64,000 nucleotides of DNA from Typha latifolia (taxonomy: Eukaryota > Streptophyta > Magnoliopsida > Poales > Typhaceae), in NCBI GenBank assembly GCA_019914945.1, contig CM034103.1, positions 434,001 through 498,000 of the forward strand. Direction: 5' to 3'. The notes beneath the pieces are model-generated. The model saw only the letters and a program-made list of their open reading frames with translations. It searched no databases and was not told the DNA's origin. The position numbers were made by a program, and so were the translations under genes. Positions 1 to 10,480 of the stretch are shown here, piece by piece; positions within the stretch are counted from its first letter, which is position 1; each line of letters begins with the position of its first letter.

Positions 1-572
1 TGGACTGTAAAAGTAAAATCCTGGCATGAGCATTCATATTCATGGTCAGCTTCTCTGCTTTGTCAGGTTCTGGGAACACTTTCTTATTCAACATATGGAA
101 ATTTACTCATTTAGATAGCTAGTTACTAGAAGATCTAGATATACTAAATATCAAATGTACATCTTTGTAGCTTTTAGCACAACTATTTTACGATTTTCTT
201 GCTACCATATTTTCTTTCTGAGTTAGTTTATTTCAAAATGTTGCCATTAATTTACAATTCATATTACAAATTTAAGTATAGCTATCTTCCCTGAGTTCCT
301 TTTTTTTTTTTAACTCTATTATATATTTTCACATGATTACTAGACCTAGAATGTCTTTTAACATTAATCTGTAGGGAGCACTACCTTGCTTTGCTATGTT
401 CTATTCTGGATGATCTGCAAAGGGTAAACACCTTTTACCCTGAATGGCACAAGGTTTTGACATTTCTTGTCAAGAGATAGCTGTAGTAGACATAGACCTT
501 TCACTATTAAAAATCAGTTCAATATATAATCATAGTTACAGGATAAATTAGTATAGTCTCATAGTCTTCCTC

Positions 573-1072
573 TGGGGTGTAAACAAGTTGAGCATGAACG
601 AGTTGGGCCCAACTCAGGTTGGCTCGAGAGGTGGAAAAACTAGGCTCCTCTCGAGCTCGAGCTTGATTTCAGCTAGAAAAGCTCGGCTCGGCTCGGCTCG
701 GCTCTTCTCCAGCTTTAGCTCGGCTCGATAGCTCGTAAGCTTAATGAGCTTATGTGGACTAGTTTATAATCTCTATGGAAAAAATAGCAAATAAATGGCG
801 TAGGATAGGATTTGAATCTAAGTTGGTTAGGTTGTTAGAAATTGCTTTAACCAACTATGCTATATAACATTTATATATTTATTTTGGACTATATATGTAT
901 ATATAATATTATCTTACATATTATATATCGACTCGAGTTCGAGCGAGCTGACTCTAGCTCGGCTCAGCTCATTAACCTTTCGAGCTCAAAAATTCAACTT
1001 GGCCGCTCGGCTCGAGCTCTAAACGACCCGAGCTCACAAGTCTTGCGAGCTGACGAGCTTTTTTGAGAGCCC
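573..1072. mobile_element. Non-autonomous hAT-like element, CTCGAG-rich
   Basis: The left end reads TGGGGTGTAAAC, and the right end (positions about 1058-1072) is an approximate inverted match ending in GAGAGCCC. The interior is dense in GAGCTCGAG/GGCTCGGCTCG words, the typical look of a common plant hAT-derived repeat. Flanking 8-mers TCTTCCTC (565-572) and TAGTCCTC (1073-1080) match at 6 of 8 positions, as expected for an aged 8-bp target duplication. It lies in the intron upstream of the first visible BRUTUS-like exon. The family assignment rests on the ends and composition only; no transposase is present. Confidence 0.5.
795..864 (-). repeat. tRNA-like (A-box/B-box) sequence, decayed
   Basis: On the minus strand this stretch carries an A-box-like TAGCATAGTTGGTTAAAGCA and, about 26 bases later, a B-box-like AGATTCAAATCC, with spacing close to that of a tRNA gene. 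The anticodon arm does not pair and no good acceptor stem is seen, so it is not a functional tRNA gene. It may be a tRNA-derived SINE remnant or a tRNA pseudogene inside the hAT-like element. Confidence 0.35.
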
Positions 1073-1902
1073 TAGTCCTCATATGTCTATGCATCTACAT
1101 CTTCAATAATTTAGACCTCCAAACTGCGGAATTTTCCTTGTTATGTCTCAAGTGGTTGAGAGTTTGTCATCTGGGCCATATGGAGACTTAGCTTTGACTG
1201 GTTTGTGGGTAATAGTTTGTTAAGATGTACTAGAATTTAATCACCCTGAAAATCATTTTTCTAAACACTATCTGTGGGCAGTTTGAGAACTAATAGTTAG
1301 CTGAATTTCCTTAGAACCTCCTGTTTTAAACTTGTAATTTATCTTTGTGTACTTAGATGAGTTTCCTAAACATGCCCTCGAACTAGTGATGTATGCATCT
1401 TTAAACTTGTAATTGATCTTTCTGTTTGTAATGAATCTATCAAATAGCTATAGCATATCAAGAAATGCCCAAGTCATTGTTATCAGTTGTTAAATGGATA
1501 AACCTTTGGTATATTTGCCATAATTATCACAAAGATAATGGTCAGGAAAACTTCTCACTTAATCGATAGGGATACTTCCCATTAGAGTACTGTCTAGTTT
1601 AAACTTCTTAAGCATGGCCAGCAGGAGGGAGAGGGTGGGGGAGTCCTGTGAGTAAGAAATTCCAGGCCAGCAATATGCATTTTAAAGAAGGGTGTCACAA
1701 TGCATGAGGCTCCCAACAACTTAGGTGGAGGGAAAATGTATCCGTACTTATTCTTACTGCTGTGGAGGTTGTTCCCATAATTTGATCCCATGAATTCTTA
1801 TATGGAAGACACGATCTTTATCATCACATCATTATATAATACGCATTCATACAAAATAATTCATGTAATCTGTTACCCTTTTCTTTCCCCTTTTTGTTCC
1901 AG

Positions 1903-3467
1903 GACTGTATACCACTGTCCATTTTGTAATTTGTGTCGCGTGGGAAAAGGTCTTGGCACTGACTTTTTCCATTGCATGACATGCAATTGTTGCCTGGGAA
2001 TGAAACTACTGGTGCACAAGTGCCGGGAAAAGGGTCTTGAGACAAATTGCCCCATTTGTTGTGATTTTCTCTTTACTTCAAGTGCACAAGTAAGAGCTCT
2101 ACCATGTGGCCATTTCATGCATTCTGCCTGTTTCCAGGTACTTTATCTTCAATAATTTGTAGGATAACTGGATGTTCCCTATCATCTCTCCCTTTAGATT
2201 CCCCCTGTTCTATATCCACTTTTACTCAAAAGAAATAGAGAATCAGTTTGTAGGTTTTCGATGTTGGTCACAGGATCCTTTTAATTTTGCAGGCATACAC
2301 TTGCAATCATTATACCTGTCCAATATGCAGTAAATCCTTGGGAGATATGGCAGTAAGATACCTTCTTTTTCTCTATGTTTATGTGAAGCCATTTAGTTTT
2401 ACTTGCAGATGATGTTGAATGCCAGATCACCTAGTTCTATGTACTTCTACATACTTTCTTCTTTGTGCATCAAGTGTATTCCCTTTATCTTTTCTGCATC
2501 CAAGAAAAACTCCAGTATTGCACACTTTGCAGACAACTTTGGTGTGTTGTGTATTTAGAGGTTTGTCAGATTGATTTCTGTATTGTACTTCAACTACAGT
2601 TGAGACATAAAATCCACGATAGGGATAACCGGCAGAAGAATCAGTATATTTTTTATTAGCGTTGGTCACAATGAAAATCTGATATTCATCCAGTTAATTC
2701 AGACCCGAATAATTCAAATGTTCTCATTAAAAGAGTTTCTTCCATTCAAAGTTAGATTTTAACGTTATGTATCCCTGTGGTTTGAATCCATATGGAGTAT
2801 CCTTTTGCGGGTTAGTTTCAGCAGGGTGAGTATTGTTCTTTAGTTTATCTAGTCACTCGTGATATTTTTTTTGGGTCATTGACGAATGAAGTGTACACTA
2901 ATTATTCAGTGACAATATAAATTTATTGTTCGAAAAATATCCCTAGCAAACTAGATATACAGTTTGGTAGAATCAGGTGGAATGGCTAAAATTGTTTTCA
3001 TGTCTGAATCCTCAAATAAACTTAAAGAATTAACTAGTAACGGAAACTCCCTGTTAACCTCTTAAGAAACCATATGAATCCATCTTTTTTACAAAAGAAG
3101 TGCTGGATAATTGTCTTCTTCTTTTTTTCTTTTTTTTTTCTATGGACTGGTTAAGTAATTGACGTTTTACATTGTCAGGTTTATTTTGGCATGCTTGATG
3201 CCTTGTTGGCATCAGAACAACTTCCAGAAGAATATAGAGAAAGGTCTCAGGTGCGTTTTCCTCACCACTTTCTCCTTCTGCTCTCGTTGGTCTTTAGATA
3301 ACTGCTAACTTCTTATGCAACTGGTTTAGGATATACTCTGTAATGACTGTGATAAAAAGGGTACATCTCGCTTCCATTGGTTATACCATAAGTGCAGTTT
3401 CTGTGGCTCATACAATACCAGGGTAATCAAGACCACCGCGACAGATTGTTCCACATCAAATCAATAA
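1903..3467 (+). CDS. BTS: BRUTUS/HRZ-type RING E3 ubiquitin ligase, C-terminal exons
   Basis: Four exons are readable: 1903-2137, 2293-2352, 3179-3250 and 3330-3467 (stop TAA 3465-3467), all with GT-AG borders and one continuous frame. In order they encode the CTCHY zinc finger (YHCPFCNLCRVGKGLG), the RING finger (CPICCDFLFTSS ... CGHFMHSACFQ ... CPICSKS), the link VYFGMLDALLASE, and the C-terminal zinc ribbon (ILCNDCD ... HWLYHKCSFCGSYNTRVI). This run is diagnostic of BRUTUS in Arabidopsis and HRZ proteins in rice. These are iron-binding hemerythrin E3 ligases that target bHLH regulators and repress the iron-deficiency response in the nucleus. The hemerythrin repeats and CHY finger are not in the window, so the gene is 5'-partial. 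All visible zinc ligands are intact and the protein ends with a short divergent tail after VIK. Confidence 0.93.
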
Positions 3468-3673
3468 ATCTTTTGCTCGGATTCTTTTCTACTTTCTTTT
3501 GAAGTTTATACATATATTGTACCAACTAACTTTATTTTGCAATAGTGCAATGTATTAACCAGTTTATAGCCAAATTATGTTTATCTCTGTTGCATGAAGT
3601 TTGTCATGCAATTATTAGTCCAATAGTCGCTATTTCTTTTATGTTTATTTTAAAGCTGACTTTGAGTTTGGTT

Positions 3674-3966
3674 AGCCAATACTTTGCGTGGCATGCCCCT
3701 CAAGTTGAAAACCCAAAGACTGGTGTTTATGCAGCGGCTATCCGGAAAGTTGTACATGTTATTCCTCACTTAAATCTTCTAGGATTCTCTAAAATCATAT
3801 AATATCTTGCTCATTTTACCGACATTTCTGTCATTGTTTATTGTTGATAAAGTAGGATGTGACGGTTCCTTTTGAGTGATTGCATTTTTCTGAGATGCCG
3901 CAGCATGCTTATTTGGCAGACCGGCATCGTGGAGGTCAAGGGAAGACTGGAGATGAGTTTCCGTAG
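3674..3966 (+). other. Two coding-like segments downstream of the BRUTUS-like stop
   Basis: After an acceptor-like TTGGTTAG (3667-3674), about 80 bases read QYFAWHAPQVENPKTGVYAA and onward to a donor-like GTACAT near 3752. A second piece after GCCGCAG (about 3901-3966) reads HAYLADRHRGGQGKTGDEFP and a stop. Joined, they keep frame and look like protein rather than UTR, but I do not recognise the family and there is no clear start. It may be a remnant of another gene or an alternative 3' exon pair. Confidence 0.25.
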
Positions 3967-3967
3967 T

Positions 3968-4583
3968 TGGTACTTATGTCCATGAATATGGAAACTCAAA
4001 ACTAGCTCTTATCGTGCAAACAAAAATGCGTTGTAGATCTAAGATGCCAATCTGGGCTAATAATAATGCTGTCCCTTTTCCATATGTGAGAGCTTGTCGA
4101 TCCATCCAACCAGTTACCGACAACGTGCCAGCTGGCCAACTCGTCTCTTATCCTCGGGAATCGGGATAGATTGATTTGTTCTCTGGTGGTCTTTTATATA
4201 AGCTACCCGTGACGCGAGGTGGGTCAAACTAAGGAAACTCAGCAAACGGCTGGCTACATACTTTTTTTATTTTTTATTTTTTGGATTGAGTAATTAACAA
4301 GAGCATACAGTGGTACTTCAGGCACCTTCATGAATTTGAATGAATACTTCAAGTTGTCTAGTTGGATCGGAAAGGACGTCCATAAATATGTAAAACAATT
4401 CTAGGGTACCCATAAAGTTAAATTAATGCACCCAACTAGTTGGGCCCGGTGAATGGCGAGCGTCATAGTAAAAACGAAGTCTGAATGAATGGTTGAAGGA
4501 GAGAAAAATATATCTCCATTAGTAACGAACAAAAGCTTTCAACTTATTAGTATGTGTCCTTAATTAATTCTCTTCCTGCAACC
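3968..4583 (+). other. Leader and promoter region of the 4.6 kb DUF247 gene
   Basis: Parts of this segment (about 4290-4530) match the region upstream of the 25.4 kb DUF247 copy: the words GGGTAC.CATAAA.TTAAATTAAT and AACAAAAGCTT recur in order. The homologous TATAAAGAGGACGCTGC block found before other copies is missing here. The only nearby A/T box is AAAATATATCTCC near 4506-4518. Confidence 0.4.
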
Positions 4584-6020
4584 ATGGACGCCTCCTCGGA
4601 GCCCTCTGCATGCGATGATATCTGCGGAACCACGGCGGAGAGTAGTGGAGCAGTAGCAGCAGCAGAAATAGAAAATGCAGAAGATGCTGCCTCTGTAATA
4701 GACGTGGAAGCTTTGGCAAGTGAGATGGCTTCAGCGCTTGTTTCGTTGCGAGAAACCGATCCTTACACCATCACCCGAGTCCCCACCTATGTTCGCGAGA
4801 GAAACAAGAAGCTGTACGAGCCAATGGTGATCGCCATTGGCCCGTACCACCACGGCAGGGAGCATCTCCAAGACATGGAAAAGCACAAGTGGCGATTCCT
4901 GCGTGACCTCCTGTCTCGGTCCACCACTGAGGCCAGCTTGGAGGTCCTCTTAGGAAAGATGAAAGCCTGGGAGAAAGAAGCACGTAGGTGCTACAGCGAG
5001 AGCATCGGTCTCACAAGCAAGGAGTTCGTCAAGATGATGCTACTTGATGGCTGCTTCATCATCGAGTTCTTCTGGAAATGTCAAGAAGGAGACTTGGACA
5101 ACAATAAGTTCTCTGGCATTCAATATATACTTTTGGACGTGCTCTTATTGGAAAACCAGATCCCCTTTTTTATAATAGACGGGCTGTTCGAATTAGTCGT
5201 CGGCAGTGCGGCTGAAAGCCGTGAAACACCGTCCCTCGTCGAGCACATACGACCTATATATCTGGCGATTAGTGGTGTGAGAATGAAGAGCCAGACGGTG
5301 TCACCCCCCGCCAAGATCCATCACTTACTCCATCTTTATTACCACTGGGTAGTGCCCGCCGCCATGAACCCGAGTTGGTCAGATCACCATTCCCCAACAC
5401 TAGAAAGGCTCATCTCTCAGCTCTTCTCTTCTTTTCCGCCGATGAAGTCGGAGAAGCCGACTTCTTTTATCCCATCAGCTACAGAGCTCCGCGAGGCAGG
5501 TGTGACCTTCAGGAAGAAGGCTTCGCCTGATCACATGCTCGACATAACATTCCGGAATGGCGTCATGGAAATTCCTCTTAATCATATCGAGGACTCTACC
5601 AGAACTATCCTCACCAATCTCGTCGCCTTCGAGCAATCCATGCTGGATGGCCCGATGAACATAACGAGCTTTTCTTTGCTCATGGATTCGCTCATTAATA
5701 CGGAGAAGGACGTAGCTATTCTCCAACGGTGCGACGTCGTCGACCATTTCCTTGGTAGCGAGGAAGAGGTGGCGCGCTTCTTCAACCAGCTCTGCGAGCA
5801 TGCTGTCATCGACCTAACCGACCATTACTTTTCTGAGTTGTTCAGCGAAGTGAATTTCTATCGCGACTCCAAATGGCACAGTTACAGGGCAAGATTGGTG
5901 CATGATTACTTCAGCAACCCATGGGCGATCCTCTCCTTGGTGGCCGCCCTCATATTATTGGCTCTTACTTTCTTGCAGACCTTCTTTGCCATCTACTCCT
6001 ACTTCCGTCCTCCTAATTGA
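4584..6020 (+). CDS. DUF247 (UPF0481) membrane protein, intact copy A
   Basis: A single-exon ORF of 478 codons. The start is ATG at 4584 in the strong context CAACCATGG; the frame is also open upstream, but only to a GTG. Family hallmarks are IGPYHHGREHL (about residues 85-95), a conserved MEKHK, ENQIPFFII (about 190-198), the HHLLHLYYHW block, FRNGVMEIP, and a single C-terminal membrane helix (PWAILSLVAALILLALTFLQ, about 446-465) ending in FAIYSYFRPP. DUF247 proteins are plant-specific plasma-membrane proteins of mostly unknown biochemistry. Two-gene DUF247 pairs determine pollen specificity at the grass S and Z self-incompatibility loci. This copy lacks the TATA block of its paralogs. The family call is firm; its function here is unknown. 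Confidence 0.9.
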   Translation: MDASSEPSACDDICGTTAESSGAVAAAEIENAEDAASVIDVEALASEMASALVSLRETDPYTITRVPTYVRERNKKLYEPMVIAIGPYHHGREHLQDMEKHKWRFLRDLLSRSTTEASLEVLLGKMKAWEKEARRCYSESIGLTSKEFVKMMLLDGCFIIEFFWKCQEGDLDNNKFSGIQYILLDVLLLENQIPFFIIDGLFELVVGSAAESRETPSLVEHIRPIYLAISGVRMKSQTVSPPAKIHHLLHLYYHWVVPAAMNPSWSDHHSPTLERLISQLFSSFPPMKSEKPTSFIPSATELREAGVTFRKKASPDHMLDITFRNGVMEIPLNHIEDSTRTILTNLVAFEQSMLDGPMNITSFSLLMDSLINTEKDVAILQRCDVVDHFLGSEEEVARFFNQLCEHAVIDLTDHYFSELFSEVNFYRDSKWHSYRARLVHDYFSNPWAILSLVAALILLALTFLQTFFAIYSYFRPPN

Positions 6021-6850
6021 TTTCACGGGATCTGCTTCTTGTTGTTCTTTTTGCCTTTTAAATTGCTTAATTCAGTTGGGTTCGATTTTTGTAATAATAC
6101 TTTTGTTAGATATGATGATTTTGTCTTCACAAACAGAGTGTGTTTTTTTTAACATAAAAAGGTTAAGCAGCAGCCAATGTTTAAATTTACGCTATATATC
6201 TGAGCTAATACCGCATCTGAAGTATCAAAGGCGACATATTTAATTCTTGAGGGGTTTAGACATATCGTCGGCCATCCCTCTTTCCCACACTCAGTATCTG
6301 TCCTTGTCCTATATTGGCAGCCTAATCAGCTACCGTATTATATAATCTATGGACATGTATAATTTTGACATCAATAAAATGGTGTAAAAGACTTCTATAA
6401 TCTTGTATAAAATGATCTACGCACCAAGGATTCCTTCAAAATGGAAGCCAAGTCCATTGACATAGTTTCCAAAATGATCCTTTCCCGTTCCTTTCCTACT
6501 GCAGTTTCAAGAGCCTTCCTCACTCCTCGCACGTTAGCTTCAATTAGAAACTCAGATAGGAACTAATCAACTCCTGCAAGCAAAGGAAGCCAATCAGAAC
6601 CTATACCAACATACCCTGCTGATGGACCAAATGTCAAATTAAGGACCCATCTGAATTTAAGTTTTTGTCCGTCCTAATGGAGGCGAGTTCCACCCCCACA
6701 AGGACCACACCCTTTTAAAGCCTCTTCATGTTTCTTTTCTTTTCTTCCCCTTATATTACACCATAGCCATCCTCATACTGGTCCAAGCCACCTTCTGAGG
6801 AGAATTGAGTATGAGGATCCTTACAAAAATCCTTTAGCATTTCCGGCTTT
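6021..6850 (+). other. 3' flank of copy A with an extra segment
   Basis: Positions about 6030-6272 match the 3' flank of the 17.2 kb DUF247 gene (18590-18932), including GCAGCCAATGTTTAAATTTA and GAGGGGTTTAGACATATCG. From 6273 to about 6848 copy A carries a stretch absent from the other locus, which resumes at the LINE remnant. It is either an insertion here or a deletion there; no terminal repeats were found. Confidence 0.5.
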
Positions 6851-7250
6851 CAAGATTAGCCAGAACCCAGTGGCCATAGTAATCTGGAACTTGATCAAAT
6901 CACCCCCTTCAGGAGCATTAGCTTGGCCAATCTATTGCAAAATAAATTTGCAGTGAAGGGTATTATCGATGAATGTGACCCCAAATTCCAGTTGCAAACC
7001 TGATTGCTTGGAAAGCCCACACGTAGGGCAAGTGTTGTCTGGACTGAGCCCAATTCTGTTCAGATGGGCTTTAGTAGGGATCTTACCCAACAGAAGCTTC
7101 CAAGCAAAAATTCCAACTCTTGGGCTGATGGGCAACTTCCACATCTTGGCCCAGCCCAGCCAAACAGAGTGAGGCCTGGGCCTAAACAATCTAGGTAGCC
7201 TTCGTACGGGCCTTGCCCAAATCCTCACAAGCTCACATTTGGGATCCCGT
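6848..7250 (-). mobile_element. LINE (L1-type) reverse transcriptase 3' fragment
   Basis: Minus-strand translation contains WKLPISPRVGIFAWKLLLGK, then IPTKAHLNRIGLSPDNTCPTCG. This is the zinc-binding domain that ends plant L1 reverse transcriptases (zf-RVT: W...P.K...F.WKLL.G.IPT...L.R......CP.CG). It is truncated on both sides and cannot be functional. A further decayed copy lies at 18935-19230, in the same place relative to a DUF247 3' end. Confidence 0.75.
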
Positions 7251-7309
7251 TAGAGAAATCTCTAGTAGGAAACCTCTCTACTTGGATATATGTTAGACAG
7301 TTTCTCCTT

Positions 7310-7960
7310 GGCCGAGTAAAAGTTTATCAGTCACAACAGGAAAGTTATTGGTACTCTGAGGAGATTGATGCAATTAATACCCATCGAGCAAAAATATTAT
7401 ACCTACTGGAGGTATTTGTTCTTCTCAAGTTAGCTAGCTATGAGTTCATTCTGACCTTAATTTGTATCGTGAAGTAACGGTATATTTAATGATGCTTCTT
7501 TGCCCCGTATCACCAAGAAATAAGTTGAATCTTTTACACCTGAGCTTGAACACGATAAGATTTGATTTGTTCTAGGTTTATCTTCTATTTCACGCCCCAA
7601 AATAAGCAATAAGAGAACAAATAAGAACACTAGCTTCAAGGTCTTCAAGTAAATTCCATCCAATCTCTGTTGCTATTTTGCTAATGGAAAGAAGATGACA
7701 TCAATTGCACGACAACATCGTCAAACTATATATCTAAAAAGGTCTTGTGCTTAACGTACATATCTGGAAAAAGATATGAACATAATTAAGTAAAATGTAT
7801 AAGTGTATTCGGAAGAGAGGATAGATGGTTGTCAAGTAGATTATAGGGTTTATTATTTCGATGACTGAGCAAGAGCAATCATGCTGTGGGTCTCCTCCAA
7901 AAGTGCAGTAATCTGGATCTCTCTCCGATGGAGAGAGGTTTAAGTGGGAAGCGTCATAAA
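7310..7960 (+). repeat. DUF247 5'-flank repeat R1, copy 1
   Basis: Part of a repeated flank family with copies at about 10480-11480, 19680-20275 and 31670-32290. Shared words in order are TTCTCAAGTTAG, GTTCATT.TGACCTT, TTCTAGGTTTATCTTCTATTTCA, GCTAATGGAGGAAGATAACATCA, TATCTAAAAGGCCT and GGAGAATTTATTATT. Two copies precede DUF247 sequence (8.4 and 11.8 kb) and two have no gene behind them. Confidence 0.7.
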
Positions 7961-9425
7961 GCCTAGACAAAGAGAACTAATTAAAGCAGTAGAGATCGAG
8001 AAGAAAAAAAAGAAAAGAAGAAAAGAGGAAAGAATTGAGAGACAAGAGAGTAGGACTATTTTAGCTTTTAGTTTGCGTGCGATGTTAGCATTAGCTATTC
8101 GAGACTTCATCGTGGTGCGGATCCTCTCCATGAAATATTATTTTCTTTAAAACTTTTTTTTAGGAATTAATTCTTCCGCGCGACTAAATTTTCGTTCGGA
8201 TTGTACAAGTAACCAATTAAGAAAAGCAAACAAATTAATATTCCTCAGCAACGTGGGGGACGTACGTACGTACTTAGATATATAGGAATGATTATAAAGA
8301 GGTCCTTCCCTTCAATGTCGTGCAACCGTGGCCTCCTCTCTGCTCTCATCATCATCATCATCATCATCATCCCGTGATATCCCTACGACCATGGCGGGAA
8401 CTCCAGCAGCTGCAGCAGCAGCAGTAGAAATAGAAATAAAATATGCTGCCGTAATAGACGCGGAGGCCACTTTGGGCAGAAGGCTCGACGCCTTACCAGA
8501 AACGGAGCCCTACACCTTCTCCCGCGTCCCCGCCTATATTCGTGAGAAAAACAACAACTTCTACGAGCCAAAGTCGATAGCCATCGGGCCGTACCACCAC
8601 GGCCAAGAGCACCTCAAAGCCATGGAGAAGCACAAGTTGCGGTACCTGCGGGACTTCCTGTCTCGGTCCACCACCAAAGCCAGCTTAGGAGACTTGTTAG
8701 CAAAGATGAGTGCCTTGGAGGAAGCAGCACGCAGGAGCTACAGCGAGAGCATCGAATTGGCGAGCAATGAGTTCGTGGAGATGATGCTACTTGATGCCTG
8801 CTTCATCATCGAGTTGTTCTTGAAGTTGGACGAAGGAGGCGGCACCCTCTCCAACATGGGGCGGCTGGATTTTGAATTTATCGATATGGACTTGCTCTTG
8901 TTGGAAAACCAGATTCCCTTCTTTATAATCAAGCATCTGTCCGAATCAGTCAGCGGCGGCGGCGGTGCCGAAAGAGGTGAAACACCATCCATCATCTCGC
9001 TCTTGTATAAACATATGAATATCGGTGTGCAAAAGAAGAAGACGGAGCCACCACCCCCGCCCGAGATCCATCACTTGCTCCATCTTTATTACCACTGGTT
9101 TGTGCTTGCCGAGGAACCGAACGCGTCGAAGAGCCATGACAGCCCAACTCTGGGGAAATCCCTCTCAAAGAAATCTCGTAAACCGGGGTATGTAATCCCA
9201 TGCGCTACCTCGCTCCGCGAGGCGGGTGTGAGATTCAGGAAGAAGAAATCGCCCCGACACATACTCGACATAACATTTCGGAATGGCGTGATGGAGATCC
9301 CTCCTATTCCTATCCTAGACTTTACCAAGCCATTCTTCACCAACCTCGTCGCCTTCGAGCAATCCATACGCCTTGGGAAGATGAGAATGATGAGCTTCTC
9401 CGTGCTCATGGATTCGCTCCTTAAT
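7897..9425 (+). repeat. Source segment of the 1.5 kb duplication shared with 16704-18225
   Basis: Starting at CTCCAAAAGTGCAGTAATCT, this stretch is almost identical to 16704-18225, through promoter, leader and the first about 345 codons of the gene. In the roughly 490 bases before the start codon I count about five substitutions plus a TCA-repeat length change. After about 9425 the two diverge sharply. Confidence 0.85.
8293..8298 (+). promoter_or_regulatory. TATA box of DUF247 copy B
   Basis: TATAAA in GATTATAAAGAGGTCC, 98 bases before the assigned ATG. It is preceded by AACGTGGGGGACGTACGTACG, an ACGT-rich stretch of a kind often bound by bZIP factors. The same box stands at 17101 before copy C. 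Confidence 0.6.
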
Positions 9426-9746
9426 ACCGAGAAGGACGTAGCGATTCTCCAGCATTGCGATGTCATCGACAATATGCTGGGTAGCGAGGAAGAGGTGGCC
9501 CTCTTCTTCAACCAGCTCGGCGAGTATGTTTTCGTCGACCCACAGAATCATTACTTCGCTGAAATGTTCAGAGACGTGAATTACTATCGTGACTCCACAT
9601 GGCACAAACATAAGGCAAGATTGGTGCATGATTACTTCAGCAGTCCATGGGCGATCCTCTCGTTAGTGGCCGCCCTCGTATTATTGGTTCTTACTCTCTT
9701 GCAGACCTTCTTTGCCATCTACTCCTACTTCCGTCCTCCTAAGTGA
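8391..9746 (+). CDS. DUF247 (UPF0481) membrane protein, intact copy B
   Basis: A single-exon 451-residue ORF from ATG 8391 (GACCATGG) to TGA. Upstream the frame stays open through a serine-coding TCA microsatellite to GTG 8328. At the matching place other copies have CAACCATGG, so the original start has mutated to GTG and I use the next ATG. Motifs are SIAIGPYHHGQEHL (about 61-74), LLLLENQIPFFII (about 174-186), a glycine-rich linker VSGGGGAERG, a proline run PPPPPE before IHHLLHLYYHW, FRNGVMEIP, and the terminal helix PWAILSLVAALVLLVLTLLQ. It is probably a plasma-membrane protein with the bulk on one side and a C-terminal anchor. It is almost identical to the central part of the 17.2 kb gene. 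Confidence 0.9.
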   Translation: MAGTPAAAAAAVEIEIKYAAVIDAEATLGRRLDALPETEPYTFSRVPAYIREKNNNFYEPKSIAIGPYHHGQEHLKAMEKHKLRYLRDFLSRSTTKASLGDLLAKMSALEEAARRSYSESIELASNEFVEMMLLDACFIIELFLKLDEGGGTLSNMGRLDFEFIDMDLLLLENQIPFFIIKHLSESVSGGGGAERGETPSIISLLYKHMNIGVQKKKTEPPPPPEIHHLLHLYYHWFVLAEEPNASKSHDSPTLGKSLSKKSRKPGYVIPCATSLREAGVRFRKKKSPRHILDITFRNGVMEIPPIPILDFTKPFFTNLVAFEQSIRLGKMRMMSFSVLMDSLLNTEKDVAILQHCDVIDNMLGSEEEVALFFNQLGEYVFVDPQNHYFAEMFRDVNYYRDSTWHKHKARLVHDYFSSPWAILSLVAALVLLVLTLLQTFFAIYSYFRPPK

Positions 9747-10480
9747 TCTCACTTCGGTTCCTTCCAATCTTTAATTTGCTAAATGTATGGTTTTTGGATT
9801 GTTCTGATCTGCTACTTGCAGTTCTTTTATTGTCTCTTGAGCGCTAGCTACAGAAATATTTTGTTATGAGTTGTTATTGGGTTGTATAATTTGCCATCCT
9901 CGTAAGGATGGTAAATGATTTCGGTACGCCTCTTCGCGTGGTTTCGGAATCTTTTATTTTGCTCACCGGTTTTTGGATTGATCTGCCCTACTTCTTGTTG
10001 TTTAATTTTTCTTTTGTCTTTAATTTTTGTGCTATAGGGTATTTATGAAAGAGATATCGTTGGGTTCTGTTGGGTTTATGTTGGAATTGTCTGAGTTCTT
10101 ATTTGCACCTGTTATGTCGTAATAAAAATTGACTACTGTACGTCTTTCTTTCAAAATTATGCGACTCAACTCTGGCCCTCCTTTAAAATAAATAAATAAC
10201 TAAAAGGTCTCGCCTAACCAACACTGTTTGAGATATTCCCGTTTCACTAATCCTATAATCTAGACCTGAATTTTTCCCTTTCTTAGGTTGGCTTGTCATG
10301 TTAATCCAAACTAATCTTACATGGCCCACATATATAACCTCCAATGGGTAATATCTATTATTACTTGGACTCTCGAAAGTTTTTTTGTTGACCTTCTGTA
10401 AGGGACCCTCAGTTGAGAACCGAATAATTGTTTCAACATATGATATTAGAATAGAGATCGAGTCCTATATATATTGAGAT
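9747..10480 (+). other. 3' flank of copy B
   Basis: No gene is seen. Polyadenylation-type sequence and a long run of TTTT/TCTT-rich UTR-like DNA follow the stop. Positions about 10262-10370 (TTAGGTTGGCTTGTCATG onward) recur at about 23485-23580, just after the LTR at 20276-23474. Confidence 0.5.

Larger units (their letters stand above)
1..1902 (+). other. Intronic sequence upstream of first visible BRUTUS-like exon
   Basis: No exon of the upstream part of the BRUTUS-like protein (hemerythrin domains, CHY zinc finger) could be recognised here. The exon at 1903 begins after TTGTTCCAG with a split Arg codon, so this stretch is read as part of a long intron that also hosts the hAT-like element. 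Earlier exons must lie outside the window or are too short to see. Confidence 0.5.

Noticed and set aside
795..864. Functional tRNA gene
   Set aside because: A and B boxes are present, but the anticodon and acceptor stems do not pair.
4554..4583. Extended N-terminus of copy A starting at 4554
   Set aside because: The first codon is GTG, not ATG; CAACCATGG at 4584 is the natural start and matches the paralogs.
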